Positions 49,142 through 61,040 of a DNA stretch of 64,000 nucleotides are shown here, one piece after another. The stretch is from Haliotis asinina (lineage: Eukaryota > Mollusca > Gastropoda > Lepetellida > Haliotidae). A program made the position numbers and the translations under genes. Under the pieces are notes generated by a model that was not told the DNA's origin, ran no database searches, and worked only from the letters and a program-made list of their open reading frames with translations. Position 1 is the stretch's first letter. Every line of letters starts with the position of its first letter. Location: the NCBI RefSeq assembly GCF_037392515.1, contig NC_090287.1, positions 13,381,001 to 13,445,000 of the forward strand, given 5' to 3'.

Positions 49142-49340
49142 GTGTGTGTTGTTTAACGCCGCACTCAGCATTATTCCAACTACATGCGTCTGTCTGTAAA
49201 TAACTGAGTCTGAACACAATCCAGTGATCAAAATCATGAGCATCGAATCTACGTAATGGCAATACGATAACACGTGTCAAACAAGTCAGCGAGCCTGACT
49301 ACCGATCCTGTTATTTTAACTAGGTTCATCACGGGTCTTA
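49142..49340 (-). repeat. SINE family A copy
   Basis: 'tgtttaacgccgcactcagc', 'ctgtctgtaaataactgagtctg', 'caatccagtgatcaaaatcatgagc', 'gtcagcgagcctgac', 'ttcatcacgggtc' with small deletions. Confidence 0.85.
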
Positions 49341-50369
49341 TGTACAATACAATCGAGGCGATAGACACATAAATGTGAATTGATACTAGTGTCGTGATTC
49401 AAGTGGACGTAGACATTTGAATCAGTTAGATGAGTGTCAATCCCCATGCACTGTAAGTAATTCATTCTGGCATCAACATCATTCACATCAGCTAAGTAAT
49501 TCATCAATTGAATCAACCACTAGGCTTGGACACTGGACTGGCTGAACATCACATCTATGAATCAGCTATGGATACCAAGGATTAAAGTCCTCACTGCAAT
49601 ATACGGATGCTTTTTAAATTTAACGTTAATGGGTATTTTCACCTCCTTTATCCATAACAGTTGTAAACCCTATAAACCACCTAGAGACCACATCTAGCGT
49701 TCTGTATCTATACACGAGGGACCGCAACCTCGGCATCGAGCTGAATTCACAAACTGTATGATTTCGATTTTCCCATTATGAATTTCCCTTTCATGTGGAG
49801 CAATACACCATTAGCTCCATGGTGTCCACATTCCCCATCTACTTTGGCCCTTAAAAGCGTGTACATATTATTCACATTTTACGAAAAGACACGTTTTTCT
49901 TACAGCTAAGCTTTTAAGTAAATGTGTCACTATCAAAGGCTTGGACATATCTTGCCAGACATGTTATGGTAAGCATTTTGGGAAATCTCCTGAATATGAC
50001 ATCTTGCGTGTGAAAATGGTGAGCATTGCTATTCAATGCATATGACTTTTACACACCTACTTACTAACTGCCTCTTGTGTCAGTGGATCGAGTGGTTATA
50101 CTGAGAGAATTGGCTGGCAACACGACGGTGTGCCACAACCAGGTTGATGAGTGATATTGATCGCCGGTGAGTCTGGTATAAATGCTTGAGTGTTTATATG
50201 CCACGGTCAGGTATCAGCAGTGTTACAAACCGTATTTTGTATCAGTGAAACGCGATAGCTAATTTACGGAACAGAACACGTTCTTTGTGAACACCTGGTG
50301 TTATGAATGCGAACCATTTGTAATATTTTCATTGCTGTTTCGCTCTTATCTGTTTTGCTGCTGTTATCG
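49341..50369. other. No recognisable gene
   Basis: No repeat copy seen. A hydrophobic ORF start at 50307 continues into the next SINE and is treated under findings. Confidence 0.35.
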
Positions 50370-50545
50370 TTTAAAGGCGCACTCACACAAACTTCTCCCA
50401 TACGACGACGACGCATGGATTATCTAACTTGGGTCACACAAGCCAGTGATACAATTTATAAGCATCGATCTACGCAAGGCTATTCATCAACCGGGTCAGC
50501 GAGCCTGTTGATCTCATCCCGTTAGTCGCCTCTTTCAGTAAGCTT
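50370..50545 (-). repeat. SINE family A, diverged copy
   Basis: 'gtttaaaggcgcactcac', 'agcatcgatctacgcaagg', 'gggtcagcgagcctg', 'atcccgttagtcgcctctttcagtaagc' in pieces. Confidence 0.75.
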
Positions 50546-50998
50546 GGATTGTCGATTTAATCCAGTTTGAGACGGCATAACGCGCAAAGGAATCTATTTC
50601 GGCAGATACTCAATACTAATTATTCAATGAGTTGACGTTTATGTGTTCAACACTGCGTTCAGCTAATATTGATATTCATATAATATACGAATATCACAGT
50701 TGAAAATATCATCATGCATATATGATTTTGTTTAATAATTTCGATTGATAAGTTTGTGTAGTGAACAACTTGATATCAGTGTTTTCCCCTTAACCTTAGA
50801 AGGCTGCAGGCCCTATTTGCATAGAACCATAAAAATCTGTGGGTACTGATCAGAATGTGTAAGCCTTATATTTTAGCTACAGTATAAGTAATCCCCGGCT
50901 AGCAAAAACTGCGACAACTAACAAACTGAGTTAAAGAGTATAATTAAGAAATTTCAGCTAGAAATTGTATTTTCTGAAAAATACTTGCATTAGTGATT

Positions 50999-51075
50999 GG
51001 GGATGAAAAAACTGTCGGGTTATGGGGATGAAAAAGCTGTCGGGTTAAGGTCCTGCAAAAATAAAGCTGTGGGTC
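50999..51075. repeat. Short tandem of ~24 bp
   Basis: 'ggggatgaaaaaactgtcgg' and 'ggggatgaaaaagctgtcgg' in tandem, followed by a looser 'aaaataaagctgtgggtcc'. Confidence 0.85.
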
Positions 51076-51284
51076 CGAGTGGTTTTCAGTCAGCTACGGA
51101 CCTGAGGATGGACGTAATTTTCGAACACTGCTTGATTTTGCTGAACAACTCTTTATGACATTTGGATGTAGGTTCTTCTACCGTCAACATGTGCTTACCT
51201 AACGTAATGGAAACAACACAGGTCATTCAAACTGGCTCGAATATATATATGAAAACCTCATCTGTCACTAGTTGCTCTGTCGTC

Positions 51285-51435
51285 TTCTTGAACGAGTTTT
51301 AGCAATTACAGTGGGCAATATCTATCAATATCACAGCAGGTGAAAGAAGAAATGGACTTAAAATAGTGTGCCCACGAGGGGAATCGAACCCATTACTTTG
51401 GACTGACGAAAACCTTAACCATTCGGCTACCCTAA
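51285..51435 (-). repeat. tRNA-SINE copy
   Basis: In reverse complement: 'gggtagccgaatggttaagg' (box A) and 'taatgggttcgattcccctcg' (box B), body 'ctgtgatattgatagatattg', then 'aattgctaaaactcg'. The acceptor ends do not pair, so it is not a tRNA gene. Confidence 0.8.
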
Positions 51436-52334
51436 TGCCGAGCACTGGTTTGAAAAAAGGTTCTTTGTAATTATGTTTGTTGGTTTGCCAGCATTGTAAG
51501 CGGGATCGCAGGTGTCTGTAAATCTAGGCTGTATAACCTGGTGTTATCTAGGCATACCAGAGGTTGATATAAGCAACGTCTTAGTCATCCACAGCTGACC
51601 ACCTAATCCACAGCTTTTCTTTTACGACATTCGGAAATGGAAACCAAAGCGAAAACAAACACGAACATGACCTCATAGTCACAGCATGTTTTAACAATTA
51701 CGAACTTTGCATGATCTTAAGAAAACTGAAGAAATCTAAGTTTGAAGCCAAGTCCATTGCACAATACCACCTGAACCATGAACACGTGTTCATGAATCAC
51801 TAGCAAAAAATGACGATGCTAGGTGTTCGTGAAGGGGTGAGCCCATCCTGCCCCAAAAGGTGACACTCGTCATAAACGAAAAAACCCAGTGTTAACCTGA
51901 ACAAACAAGGGAACATATGGTGCAAGCAAACCTTTTTTACTCACAACAGGCATATGTTTTTGTCGCTGATGCGTTAGATTTGGAAATGTCTTCAACACCT
52001 CTGCAATAAAAGAAATAAAGCTTTCAGCGAACCCCACTTCCTTGAAGCTCTTCTTATATTCTCTACGGACGTGATGTATTCATTGAATGCCATTTCACTT
52101 CGACGTCAACCTTTTCTTTGTTCAACGTGTATGAAATATGCACTGTACATATGTCAACGCTGGCAACAAGAATGGATTCTCTGTTCCATGGGAAATCTTC
52201 GTTCGATGGTAACTTGAGGAAGTGTGGAAGTAATTGTTGTTTAAAATGCAAGCCTTTCGGACTGTCCGACAAACGAAGCATATTTCAGTTCGCCAAAAAT
52301 ATTATCACATATTCTATAACAAATAATCCAAAGG
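51436..52334. other. No recognisable gene
   Basis: Overlapping ORFs on both strands at 52063-52471 run into the GT tract and carry no recognisable domain. Confidence 0.35.
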
Positions 52335-52335
52335 T

Positions 52336-52390
<55 letters not shown>
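52335..52390. repeat. (GT)n microsatellite
   Basis: GT run with one TTTG interruption near its start. Confidence 0.97.
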
Positions 52391-52392
<2 letters not shown>

Positions 52393-52587
52393 ATATGACA
52401 TAAATGGGTTTTGTTATGATTATTTTATGATTATGGGATATGATTGTTTTAGTGTTATTCACAAGAAATAAAAAAAAATACGAACACGAGATATTGTAGT
52501 TTTGGTAATAGGGCCAACATCTGTATTCTGTTCTTGCCAAGACGTCGTTGTTTTTGCTATTTCACTATCAATACGTCATGTGTATAA

Positions 52588-52735
52588 GTGAGTGAATATG
52601 GTTTTACGTCGCTTTTAGCGATATTCCAGAAATTACATCAGGAATGGGCTTCACGCATTGTACCCCTGTTGGGATTTGAACCCAGATCGTCAGGGCGACG
52701 AGCGGACACTTTCACCACTACCCCACTCTCTCTCC
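52588..52735 (-). repeat. tRNA-SINE copy, full length
   Basis: From the low end: tail 'gtgagtgaatatggttttac', 'cgcttttagcgatattccag', body, then 'ttgggatttgaacccagatc' (box B complement) and 'ctttcaccactacccca' (box A complement). Possible short duplication TATAAGT at 52583-52589 and 52740-52746. Confidence 0.88.
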
Positions 52736-53587
52736 CGTATATAAGTATGAACACTCACTTTGTATAACACATGCGTGGTAATCGTGTAAGATTTTACACC
52801 GAAACGTCACATCAGCTCCAAGACAGATGTCCATCAGTAGATATAACAGTGATTTCATAACGCCCCTACGTTATGAGCGAGTTGTTTTATAAATATTTAT
52901 AAATTGCGTTACAGAAATAACGCTTAATGTGCTTTTGTATACGCATGAGTGCAGAATGAACAATGTCTAATGACCCAGCATCAGAGAAGCATTAACATCG
53001 TTTATCTAGTCATACGCTTGTTTATGGATGGCAAACCCAAGACGAGCAGGATACGCTCATCTCTTGTCACGAACGATTGTATGATTACAGTCTGACACTG
53101 ATTTATTGACAAGTGTATATGTTATAGTGGGCTCGAAGTAGATATTTCTTATGTGTATGGAAAAGGTTGGAAGGTTTCGTGGCTTTATACGTGTCAGTAT
53201 ATATTCTTCGCAGTAATCAGCTGAGTAGGGTGGGCTTTCCGGATAAACTCATATGACGTCATTCAAAGACGCAGCCGGAAAACTGTTTAATAACTAGCAA
53301 TTAAACCACTTGATGTTATGAGTATCGGATTAATTATTGTACAAATTCCTCAACTCAGAATCTCGGGACAGGAAGCAGAAAATATTTCAGGATATTAAGT
53401 CAACAATATTTTTTGAAATTATGCCAAAACGATTAAACAAGTCATGCCAAAGCAGTTAAACAAAACACGGTATTATAGAACAAATGTAAGTACATTATTA
53501 TAATTGTATTATAATTCAGATTCAATTTGACATCACAAGTCAATGACTGTATGTAATGAACATGACACACACACAATACTCTTTCGT
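52736..53587. other. No recognisable gene
   Basis: No repeat copy or domain-bearing ORF. Confidence 0.35.
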
Positions 53588-53810
53588 CAGGGCTTCGTTT
53601 GTGAAGATCAGGGACAGAATTGGTCTTCAGTAACCCATGATCGTTGTAAGAGGCGACTGACGGGATAGGGTGGTCAGGCTCGCTCACGTCATCGTATCCC
53701 AATGCATAGATCAATACTCTTGCAGTTCATCAGTGGATTGTCTGGTCCAGACTCGATTATTTACAGACCAGGAAAGTTGCTGAGTGTATTCAACTCACTT
53801 GCTCACTATT
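53588..53810 (+). repeat. SINE family A, near-full copy
   Basis: 'ttggtcttcagtaacccatg', 'gtaagaggcgactgacgggatagggtggtcaggctcgc' in pieces (box A-like), 'atcgtatcccaatgcatagatc' (box B-like), 'ggattgtctggtccagactcg', and tail 'tgctgagtgtattcaactcac'. Confidence 0.85.
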
Positions 53811-54435
53811 GTCAGGGTTGATACAAGAACGCGTGTTAGAGACACATTTGCCCTTGAGGAACAGTTAGAGCTTCCAATACAAAGATAAAATGCTTTGTGT
53901 GCCAAGGTCAAAGGTCGCCCTCTCCGGCTTGGTTCTGACGCCCATCTGAAGCCAACGGTTCAGTGCAAGTTCCCTTCTTCCGATGCATTCATTCCTAGTT
54001 GTGTCATTTGTAACAGATTTATATTTATATTTTCCATATATAAACCCTCTTTTTCGTGAGATTTATCAGTTTTGTCATGAGAATGTGACAAGAATATTTA
54101 ATCCGTGAGTCTGAAGCCAATTGGCGAGGATTGGTAGGTATGGGGGAGCCAGACTACTGCATTCAGCAAAGGAGATGTGATGTTACTTTCCCGCACTAAA
54201 GGAGAACGCACGTTTCCGTCATTATTTTATTTTCGAATGATCTATTGGGGCGTAAAATTTTTAGGTTCTCCACTGTCATTCTATAGACGTCCATACCTCA
54301 TCTGAGAGTCGGTTTATATACAGGTGCATAAATTGGTGTCGGAAACAGTTGAACGTAAGTTTCATATTCAGTTTAAATCAAATGCAGCATTCACAATGGA
54401 AACTCTATTGCAATGCTATTCTACCATTGCTTAAA
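53811..54435. other. No recognisable gene
   Basis: Nothing identified. Confidence 0.35.
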
Positions 54436-54690
54436 CGAGTGGCTGAGTTTAGTTTTACGGCGCAGTCAACAATATTCGAGGTAAATGACGGCGGGCTGTA
54501 AATAATCAAATATGGAGCAAACCCATCCATAGCCAATCATCAAGATCACATTAAGCATCGATGTACGCACTTGGGTCACAATGATAGTTGTCCGCCATGA
54601 CAGCGAGCCTGACCACCTGATGTCATTAATCGCCTCTTACAACAAGCACGGGCTACTGAAGACCAGTTCTAACTCGGATCTTCGTGATAT
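54436..54690 (-). repeat. SINE family A, near-full diverged copy
   Basis: 'gagtggctgagtttagttttacgg', 'gcgggctgtaaataatcaaatatgg', 'agcatcgatgtacgcac', 'gacagcgagcctgaccacc', 'atcgcctcttacaacaagc', 'cggatcttcgtga' in pieces. Confidence 0.85.
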
Positions 54691-56019
54691 CCCGGATATA
54701 TTTTTATATATACTTTGTCTTATATCCATTAAGCACCACTCATAAATAGCCTTTATGCACCTGTCATGCAGTGGTGATGTTTTATAAAACGTGGACTGAT
54801 GGCTTTTATTTGACATAAACACCTGTGAAGGTATATGCGCTTCGTTTCACACCTGCACGATATGATTGTTCAAACCCATTGTAAATGATTAATGATATTT
54901 ATGAATATCCCACGTCAGATTTCAAATCTTCTTATGCCAAGGAAACGTACTGAGTAACATTTTGCACATCAATCCCTGTCACGCAAATCATACGTATAGG
55001 TTAGGGGCTGGCTGTCATTAAATGAGGATAAAGACTTGAAAGACTGTAAATGAAAACCAAATTCCGGTCCTTCTCAATACAGAAATAATAGCTGCCTGTG
55101 CGCCTGGGATGTAGTCATCAAACGCTATCGATGAAAGCCTTGCCCTCTTCATGACAATGGTATAATCTCACACTTTGCCTGGTTCCCATATTACGTTACC
55201 GAACGACACGCCACAGCTGCCGTCTCCTTCTTGGGAAAGTAATATTGTTATCGGTCTGGTTCTTCTTTATCTCACCTGAGCTCAAGCCTTGCCCCTTTGA
55301 TTTATGCTGCTTTTAAGTTCTTTGGCTTGCGTTCATAGTCAGACGTCAGCTGTACTTTATGACGTTCTGGCTGTCCCGTCGAGAAATAATGTGAAAATGG
55401 TTTTTCAGGAAACAGTTGGCTGTAGATACGGTCAGATTATGGTTTCGGGTTGTGATGTATCTTTCACTGTTTCGAGTGACAGTATGTTGTTGCATGTGTC
55501 GGAAAGGTTAATGAGTAGATTTCGCCAATTGTAGAGCTCCTTGTTTCACTTCAAAGCGTTACAGGAATGAATAACACGTCGGGTACATTGGCTTTTTGGC
55601 ACATACATCTGTACACCTGTAACTCGTAGATGCTGCTTGTTTGCTTCTATTTTGTGAACAGTGAGAGATGTTGTCAACAAGATGGAACACTGAGGTCCCT
55701 TTCGGTTTACTTTAACCTTTCCTGGGTTTAATGATTTTGGAAACTTCCAAAGTGCCTGTTTCCTGTCGGTTTCCAGGCAGGCTTCGGCAGATTTCTCCGA
55801 ATTCCTTCTTGATTTATTTGATTTCCATTCAATTTCCGGTGGTTCAGTATTTCCAAACCAGAAACATATTAAAAACCTTCAGCCAGAAACCAGAACGGGT
55901 CGTTTTTAGTGTCCTTGAGAGCTTGAAATCAATCTATTTTGCAGCGAGAACTGTCAGTTCACACCTTTTGCCCAAACCAAACTAGACGCGGGTTTTACAC
56001 TATGCAAGCAGACTACTAC
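54691..56019. other. No recognisable gene
   Basis: A 76-codon ORF at 55304 begins with a short hydrophobic stretch (MLLLSSLACVHSQT). It has a poor start context and no following donor, so it is not called. Confidence 0.35.
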
Positions 56020-56178
56020 CAGACTTCGCCCACGCTACGATTACACTACGACTACACTTAGACTACACTACGATTACACTACGACCACACTACGAGCACA
56101 CTACGACCAGATTACGGACACACAAAGACCAGAATACGACCAGGCGAAGACCAGAATACGACATCGCTACGACTACGC
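56020..56178. repeat. 11-bp minisatellite, about 13 degenerate units
   Basis: Units of the type ACGACTACACT / ACGATTACACT (e.g. ACGACCACACT, ACGAGCACACT) decay toward the 3' side (AGACCAGAATACG). The period is 10-12 bp. Confidence 0.88.
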
Positions 56179-58231
56179 AGGTTTTTCCAATTTCGGACAC
56201 TTGGTCTAGAGCCGTTCCGATAAATTGTCACTCAGATTTACTTCTATTTTCTGGACAAATCTGATTATCCGCTAGCCGTCTGCACCAATAAAGGCGACAT
56301 AACAATTTCTATAATCATACCAAATCTCGCCCGAAACCTAAAAGCAGAGCCAACTGTATGAATTCGAATATTGAAATGGACTATAAACGTGAATTGATTT
56401 CATGCGCAATTTCTTTTATGACTTCAATTCTGCGCTATATACACCATATATGCAAATTTGATTAAGACAATAGGCAGATGTCGATAACCTCCTCCCAAAC
56501 TGAATCATTTATGAATAAAACCAAATAAAACCAAAAATTTACACCAGACAGATACCCGAAGATACCGATAGAATGTTAGTTTTGTTTCTTTTAAAAACAC
56601 ACTCTTTGAATTCAGCTCGTATGAGAAGAAACCCGAATCCTTTGGGGCTAGATCAGTATAATTCATTTCACGTTTGTTCTGTGAAATTCATTGATGTTTT
56701 TGCAGAAACAGAAAGCCACATATTTTTTACCACCGAATCAATACAAACAGGTCGCATGGGGTGCGGAGGACGATAGCAAATGGGTTTTAATCAGCACACA
56801 CCGAAGACACACTTAAACCTCGAAGGAAACGGATGCGAAAGTTTCACGGGTCGGAAGTTAAAAATCTCGCAAGTAATGGGGAGGCTACAAAAGTCGATCT
56901 TAAGCATACTAGAGATGAAAAGATTTACAAATTGTGTTACAGACTTATTGCTTAGGCCCCGCTGACAGCCAAAATCCCTTAAAGATCCTCAACGACGAAA
57001 AAATCAATGAAATTCGACTCGTGCGTGAGAGCGAGTTATCATCGTGCATCAGGGTAAGCGGTCTGTGTTTTGGACAGCAAATGAAATAATAATAATTTTC
57101 TTTTTATAATGATGGAAATATGTACGATTATTTTGATGATAACAATGGGAACATGGACGTTCTGCCCTTCAGGCGGGGTTTATTTCGAAATCAGGGACCG
57201 TTTTATAAGTGGATGTGAACGGTGGAAATAAAAGATTGGCCGTGTGAAATGAAAAACTATGATGAACCTGTTTATGTTAAAGTTCGGACAGTTGGTGAGT
57301 CAGGACACTGCCAGTGTTGGTATATGTTGTTAACTGTCCAAACAGGGCTCGTAACGGGGTCTGTTATCAGTTGGAACATGATGAACAGATTAGTGGTTTG
57401 TGCAACATTGATTTACAATGTTGCACCAAGACCTTTATATATTTAGATCACAGATAGTAAACTCTCTAAACAAATCTGTCCGAAATGATAAACAGAAAAG
57501 AAATATGTTCGTCATTTGATTTATGAGCCTCGAAATGTCAAACTAGAAATACACGCAAGGGTTAATATTTGACGTCTGTACATGTATGTCGTTAAAGGAC
57601 CACGACTGTCCAGCCTCTGTACCAGGGGATATTAACAGGTGACAGCAGGCTTGTTGCTCATATGTATCAGCTAGTTGTGTCAACCTATTTTGGACAGACA
57701 GGTATTTCTGCTTGTACAAGAGAACTCAGAATGCGAGACCTTTCATTCAGGTAAATATCAAATATCGTTATTCCTCTGAACAGATATTCGTGCATTAACA
57801 ACTGGTCTACGCAGACTCTGTTATTACCGTATATTTCTCAAATCTGAAGTTTTTTACGAAGGCCCTTGTCACTACTGCTGGATATAATTTCTTTAAATTG
57901 CCGACATTAATTCATTGTTAGTAGTATGACTATAGAAATAGACAACCTGCGTTCAACATACTTGCATTAACCATAAAATGTCACTAACTCGTAACTGAAA
58001 GCTTATTGACATTGATTTGTTCTAGTCATTACACATACGTTGACGATAAAAACAGAAACATGATATGTCTGCTAAATCCCACCTTATCTAAAAACAGTTA
58101 AAGTGTAAACTTGCACAGCATACAATGAAGTGAAAACACGGCAAGTATTTCATTTTCAAAATGATAGTTTTATTCAGATTTGCAGATGTATTATAAACCT
58201 GTCTCGGTGGTTGCAGCACGTATTGGCTTCT
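56179..58231. other. No recognisable gene
   Basis: Short ORFs at 56573 and 56780 show no motifs; nothing else recognised. Confidence 0.35.
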
Positions 58232-58388
58232 CATATAGAGTGGGTCGGTGGGTAAGTGGTTAAAGCGTTCGTACATCACACCGAAGACCCAAGTTCGATT
58301 CCCCACATGGGTACAATGTATGATTCTGGTGTCGCACGGCGTGTTGTCGCTGGAATATTGCAGAAAGCGACACAAAACATAACTTATT
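58232..58388 (+). repeat. tRNA-SINE copy, full length
   Basis: 'gtgggtcggtgggtaagtggttaaagcgttcg' (box A) in pieces, 'agacccaagttcgattcccc' (box B), 'cacatgggtacaatg', 'ctggtgtcgcacggcgtgttg', 'gctggaatattgcagaaagcg' and tail 'acaaaacataacttattca'. Confidence 0.9.
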
Positions 58389-58417
58389 CAAGCTGATATA
58401 GAGTGGCTGTTTTGTTT

Positions 58418-58700
58418 TGTGACATGCGGTCCTGTGCATAGAGCCCAGGTCACAAATCACTTGAAGTTAAGCAACGTCGAACTCGGAGAGTCTTTGGTTG
58501 GGTGACTCCAGCTTGACTCCTGAGAGTTCCTATTGGACTACAGTCCTACCCCATAGCTAAGCACATGTGATACATGTGGTCTCACCTTAAGGAAGTGGTT
58601 TATGCAAAATTGCCTCTGTTCACCTAGCAGAAAATGGGTACCCGGTTGGGTACATGACTATAACAGTGTAGCGCTTCACAAGCAGCTTGGCTTATCCGGG
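58418..58700 (+). repeat. 5S rRNA-headed SINE (SINE3 type)
   Basis: The head contains 'agttaagcaacgtcgaactcgg' in pieces, then 'agtctttggttgggtgactcc'. This matches the internal promoter region of 5S rRNA (A box, intermediate element, C box: AGCTAAGC…GGTTAGTACTTGGATGGGAGACC). Only about the 3' two thirds of a 5S sequence is recognisable, so it is not a 5S gene. The body 'gcagaaaatgggtacccgg' is shared with the tRNA-headed SINE at 29318-29565. Confidence 0.8.
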
Positions 58701-58770
58701 AAATAGTAATCACATTCTGATCACTGTGTCTACTGAGCCAGCTTGTCAGATGGATACTAGCCGCTATATA

Positions 58771-60059
58771 CAGTATGGTTCAAAATTATTGAGAATAGCT
58801 AAAGCATTTCATATTATTAAACGAGAACAAATCAGATAAAATTGAATGTATTGTGAAAGTGAACTGACCTTTTCATGTTGTGTAGGTAACAATTTAATAT
58901 TTTATCAAGTCTCCTTGAGCTTCACGGCACAGTCTAAGACGGGTAGGCATACTTCCTATCAGAGAGGTTAGTGCCTCGTGAGTTATGCTGTCCCAGTATC
59001 GGACCACTTCTCTCTTCACGTCTTCAATTTTTGTCAACCCCTTTTGATTCACACATTCCTTCATCATCCCCCAAATGTTCTCAATGGGATTTAAGTCAGG
59101 ACTATATGCAGGAAATGGTAATGCAGTCACATTTTTCTCCTGAAACCACTGCTTGGCATGTTTTGCGGTGTGTTTAGGATCATTATCTTGCTGCAAAATC
59201 CAGTCATTTCCATAAAACACATGTGCACTTGGAAGGAGAAAATTATCTAATATGTTAGTGTAGCGTTGACTTGTCAGATTTCCCTCAAACACACACAGCG
59301 GGGTCGTTCCTAATAAGGATATCCCTCCCCATAGATGAAACTTTGGGCTGTATTTAGGTCGTCGATACAACGGTGCTGACGCAAACTTTGTCCATATTTT
59401 CACATTATTGGGATATACCCATATTGAGCTTTCATCAGTAAAAATCACATTTTCCCAGTCAAAGTTTTCATGTGCCAAACACCACTCAGCACGCCTGTCT
59501 TTATGTTCTTGTTTCATGAGAGGAGAAGGAATTCCAGTCTTTTTCTCCCATCCAAGATCAATCAAATTTCTTCTAACTGTAGATTTTGATACAACTGTTG
59601 ATCCCCTTTCTATCATTTCATAAATGATGTTGGACCCTTTGCTTTTTAGACGCTAAAATTCCCAGCCGGACGCGATCTGAGAAGTCCAATTTTCTGGGTC
59701 TCCCTGCTCCTTTCTGGTGCCCCAAATCCTTTCCCTCTTTAAAATTCTTCCTAATCCTATACACAGTAGAAATAGGAGTTCCTGTTCTCTCTGCCAATGT
59801 ATTTACATCATCAATTCCTTGATTACACAACTCAAAAATCAACCTTCTTTTATCTTCAGCAGACATTGTTGACAGTGCTGAGGAAAATGACGTCTGCTAC
59901 AAATTCAGGGGAGGTAACTCTAATTGTACTATACTCAGTAGGCCAAGATGAGTTACCTCCCTTATACCATTACTTAGTTTTAAGTATCAGTGAATCAGTT
60001 GAGGTGTTAGGATAGCTCAAAGTAAGAAGAAAAATTCTCAATAATTATGAACCAGACTA
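58771..60059 (-). mobile_element. Tc1/mariner element, copy 2 (1,289 bp)
   Basis: TA at 58769-58770 and 60060-60061. The TIRs pair as CAGTATGGTTCAAAATTATT plus GAGAA against TAGTCTGGTTCATAATTATT plus GAGAA, three mismatches in 25. It shares ATTATTGAGAA with copy 1. The inverted repeat GGGGAGGTAACTC (59908-59920) and GAGTTACCTCCC (59950-59961) sits between the right TIR and the gene, about 97 bp from the element end, as in copy 1. Confidence 0.95.
58894..59866 (-). pseudogene. Tc1/mariner transposase, DD34E intact, single frameshift
   Basis: Cut-and-paste transposase of the Tc1 group, about 324 codons overall, the normal size. The first frame starts MSAEDKRRLIF at 59866, with the helix-turn-helix (LAERTGTPISTVYRIRKNF) and AT-hook GAGRPRK. 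It shifts frame at a run of five T (59643-59647, five A on the sense strand), where one A fewer would restore reading. The second frame carries WEKKTGIPSPLMK, VIFTDES (first Asp), QQDNDPKH (second Asp, 59185-59187) and SPDLNPIEN (Glu, 34 residues later), ending LIKY at 58894. The catalytic triad is complete, so this copy died recently or the homopolymer is a sequencing error. It is clearly the same family as copy 1. Confidence 0.95.
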
Positions 60060-60061
60060 TA

Positions 60062-60567
60062 AATGAATATATATTTAAAAATGAATTCTTATTATCATTG
60101 CTAATGGATCTGGGGTCTAGCTTGTTCATGACATCCCGACTGCGCTGTTGACGTGGCTCATAACATCAGTCACTCGTTTTACTCTTATGTACTATTATTA
60201 CACTAACTGATGTGAAAGCCGTGTTGGCATCAGATACGAACACTACAAGCACTACTCATATGATGCCATATTATGCATATGTCTGAAATATTATTAAGGC
60301 GTTAATTCACTCGGTTTTTTGTGGAATGCATTTTCGTTCCTATGCTTTGTCGAAAAAGGATATCAGTGAAGCAATATGCACATTGAATATCAACCAAAGT
60401 GAAACAGACCCATTCATGTGATGTATATTCTACTCCAAGTTTGGACATTTTTGGGTAAACTTTGCAAGTACTGGAATAATCAGAATCTGTTTACAAAACA
60501 AGATTACTGCAGAGACTCACTGTTACACGCTTCAGTGCAGAATTGAAATGCATGATGCATTTTGATG
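60062..60567. other. No recognisable gene
   Basis: Nothing identified between the Tc1 element and the motif cluster. Confidence 0.35.
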
Positions 60568-60813
60568 GAATGTACGTGCGATGTACAATAAGGAAAACTG
60601 TATCTTCCGACCTCTAAACTCATTGCCAGTATGTTACACTGTACCTTAAAACAGTTGAATATCGCTGTGTAACATGGCCTCGTGTAATGTACATGCAATG
60701 CACAAGACGTACAATTTGACTGACTCATTATGTCGATCAGGTATACGCCAGTTGTTATTTTAATGCAAGGAACAATTTGTTTGAGGAGCACTCTAGAAGT
60801 TGGTGGTAAAGAG

Positions 60814-60869
60814 ATGACAAGACGTTATGGATGATCAACCTCTGCCTTGATCATCCAAAGTCTTGTCAT
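60814..60869. other. Strong 56-nt hairpin
   Basis: ATGACAAGACGTTATGGATG plus ATCAA (60814-60838) pairs with TTGATCATCCAAAGTCTTGT plus CAT (60847-60869). Only a small internal asymmetry (GTTAT against TTT) and an 8-nt loop interrupt it. The size suits an invertebrate pre-miRNA, but no known miRNA is recognised; a tiny inverted-repeat element is the alternative. Confidence 0.5.
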
Positions 60870-61040
60870 GCAATGAACACTATAATACACAGAGATATTC
60901 TGATGGCCTGACCTAACCTATATTCTTTAGAACACATTATTGTGTAGCATGGCTGTCAGTGCCACTTCTCAGTGTAATGGACATGCTAATACAGACACCT
61001 CCACGTCGGACAATAACCAGCATGCTACTGAAAGCGACAG

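Noticed and set aside
58418..58540. Possible 5S rRNA gene
   Set aside because: Only the promoter region is recognisable, with many substitutions, and it continues into a SINE body.
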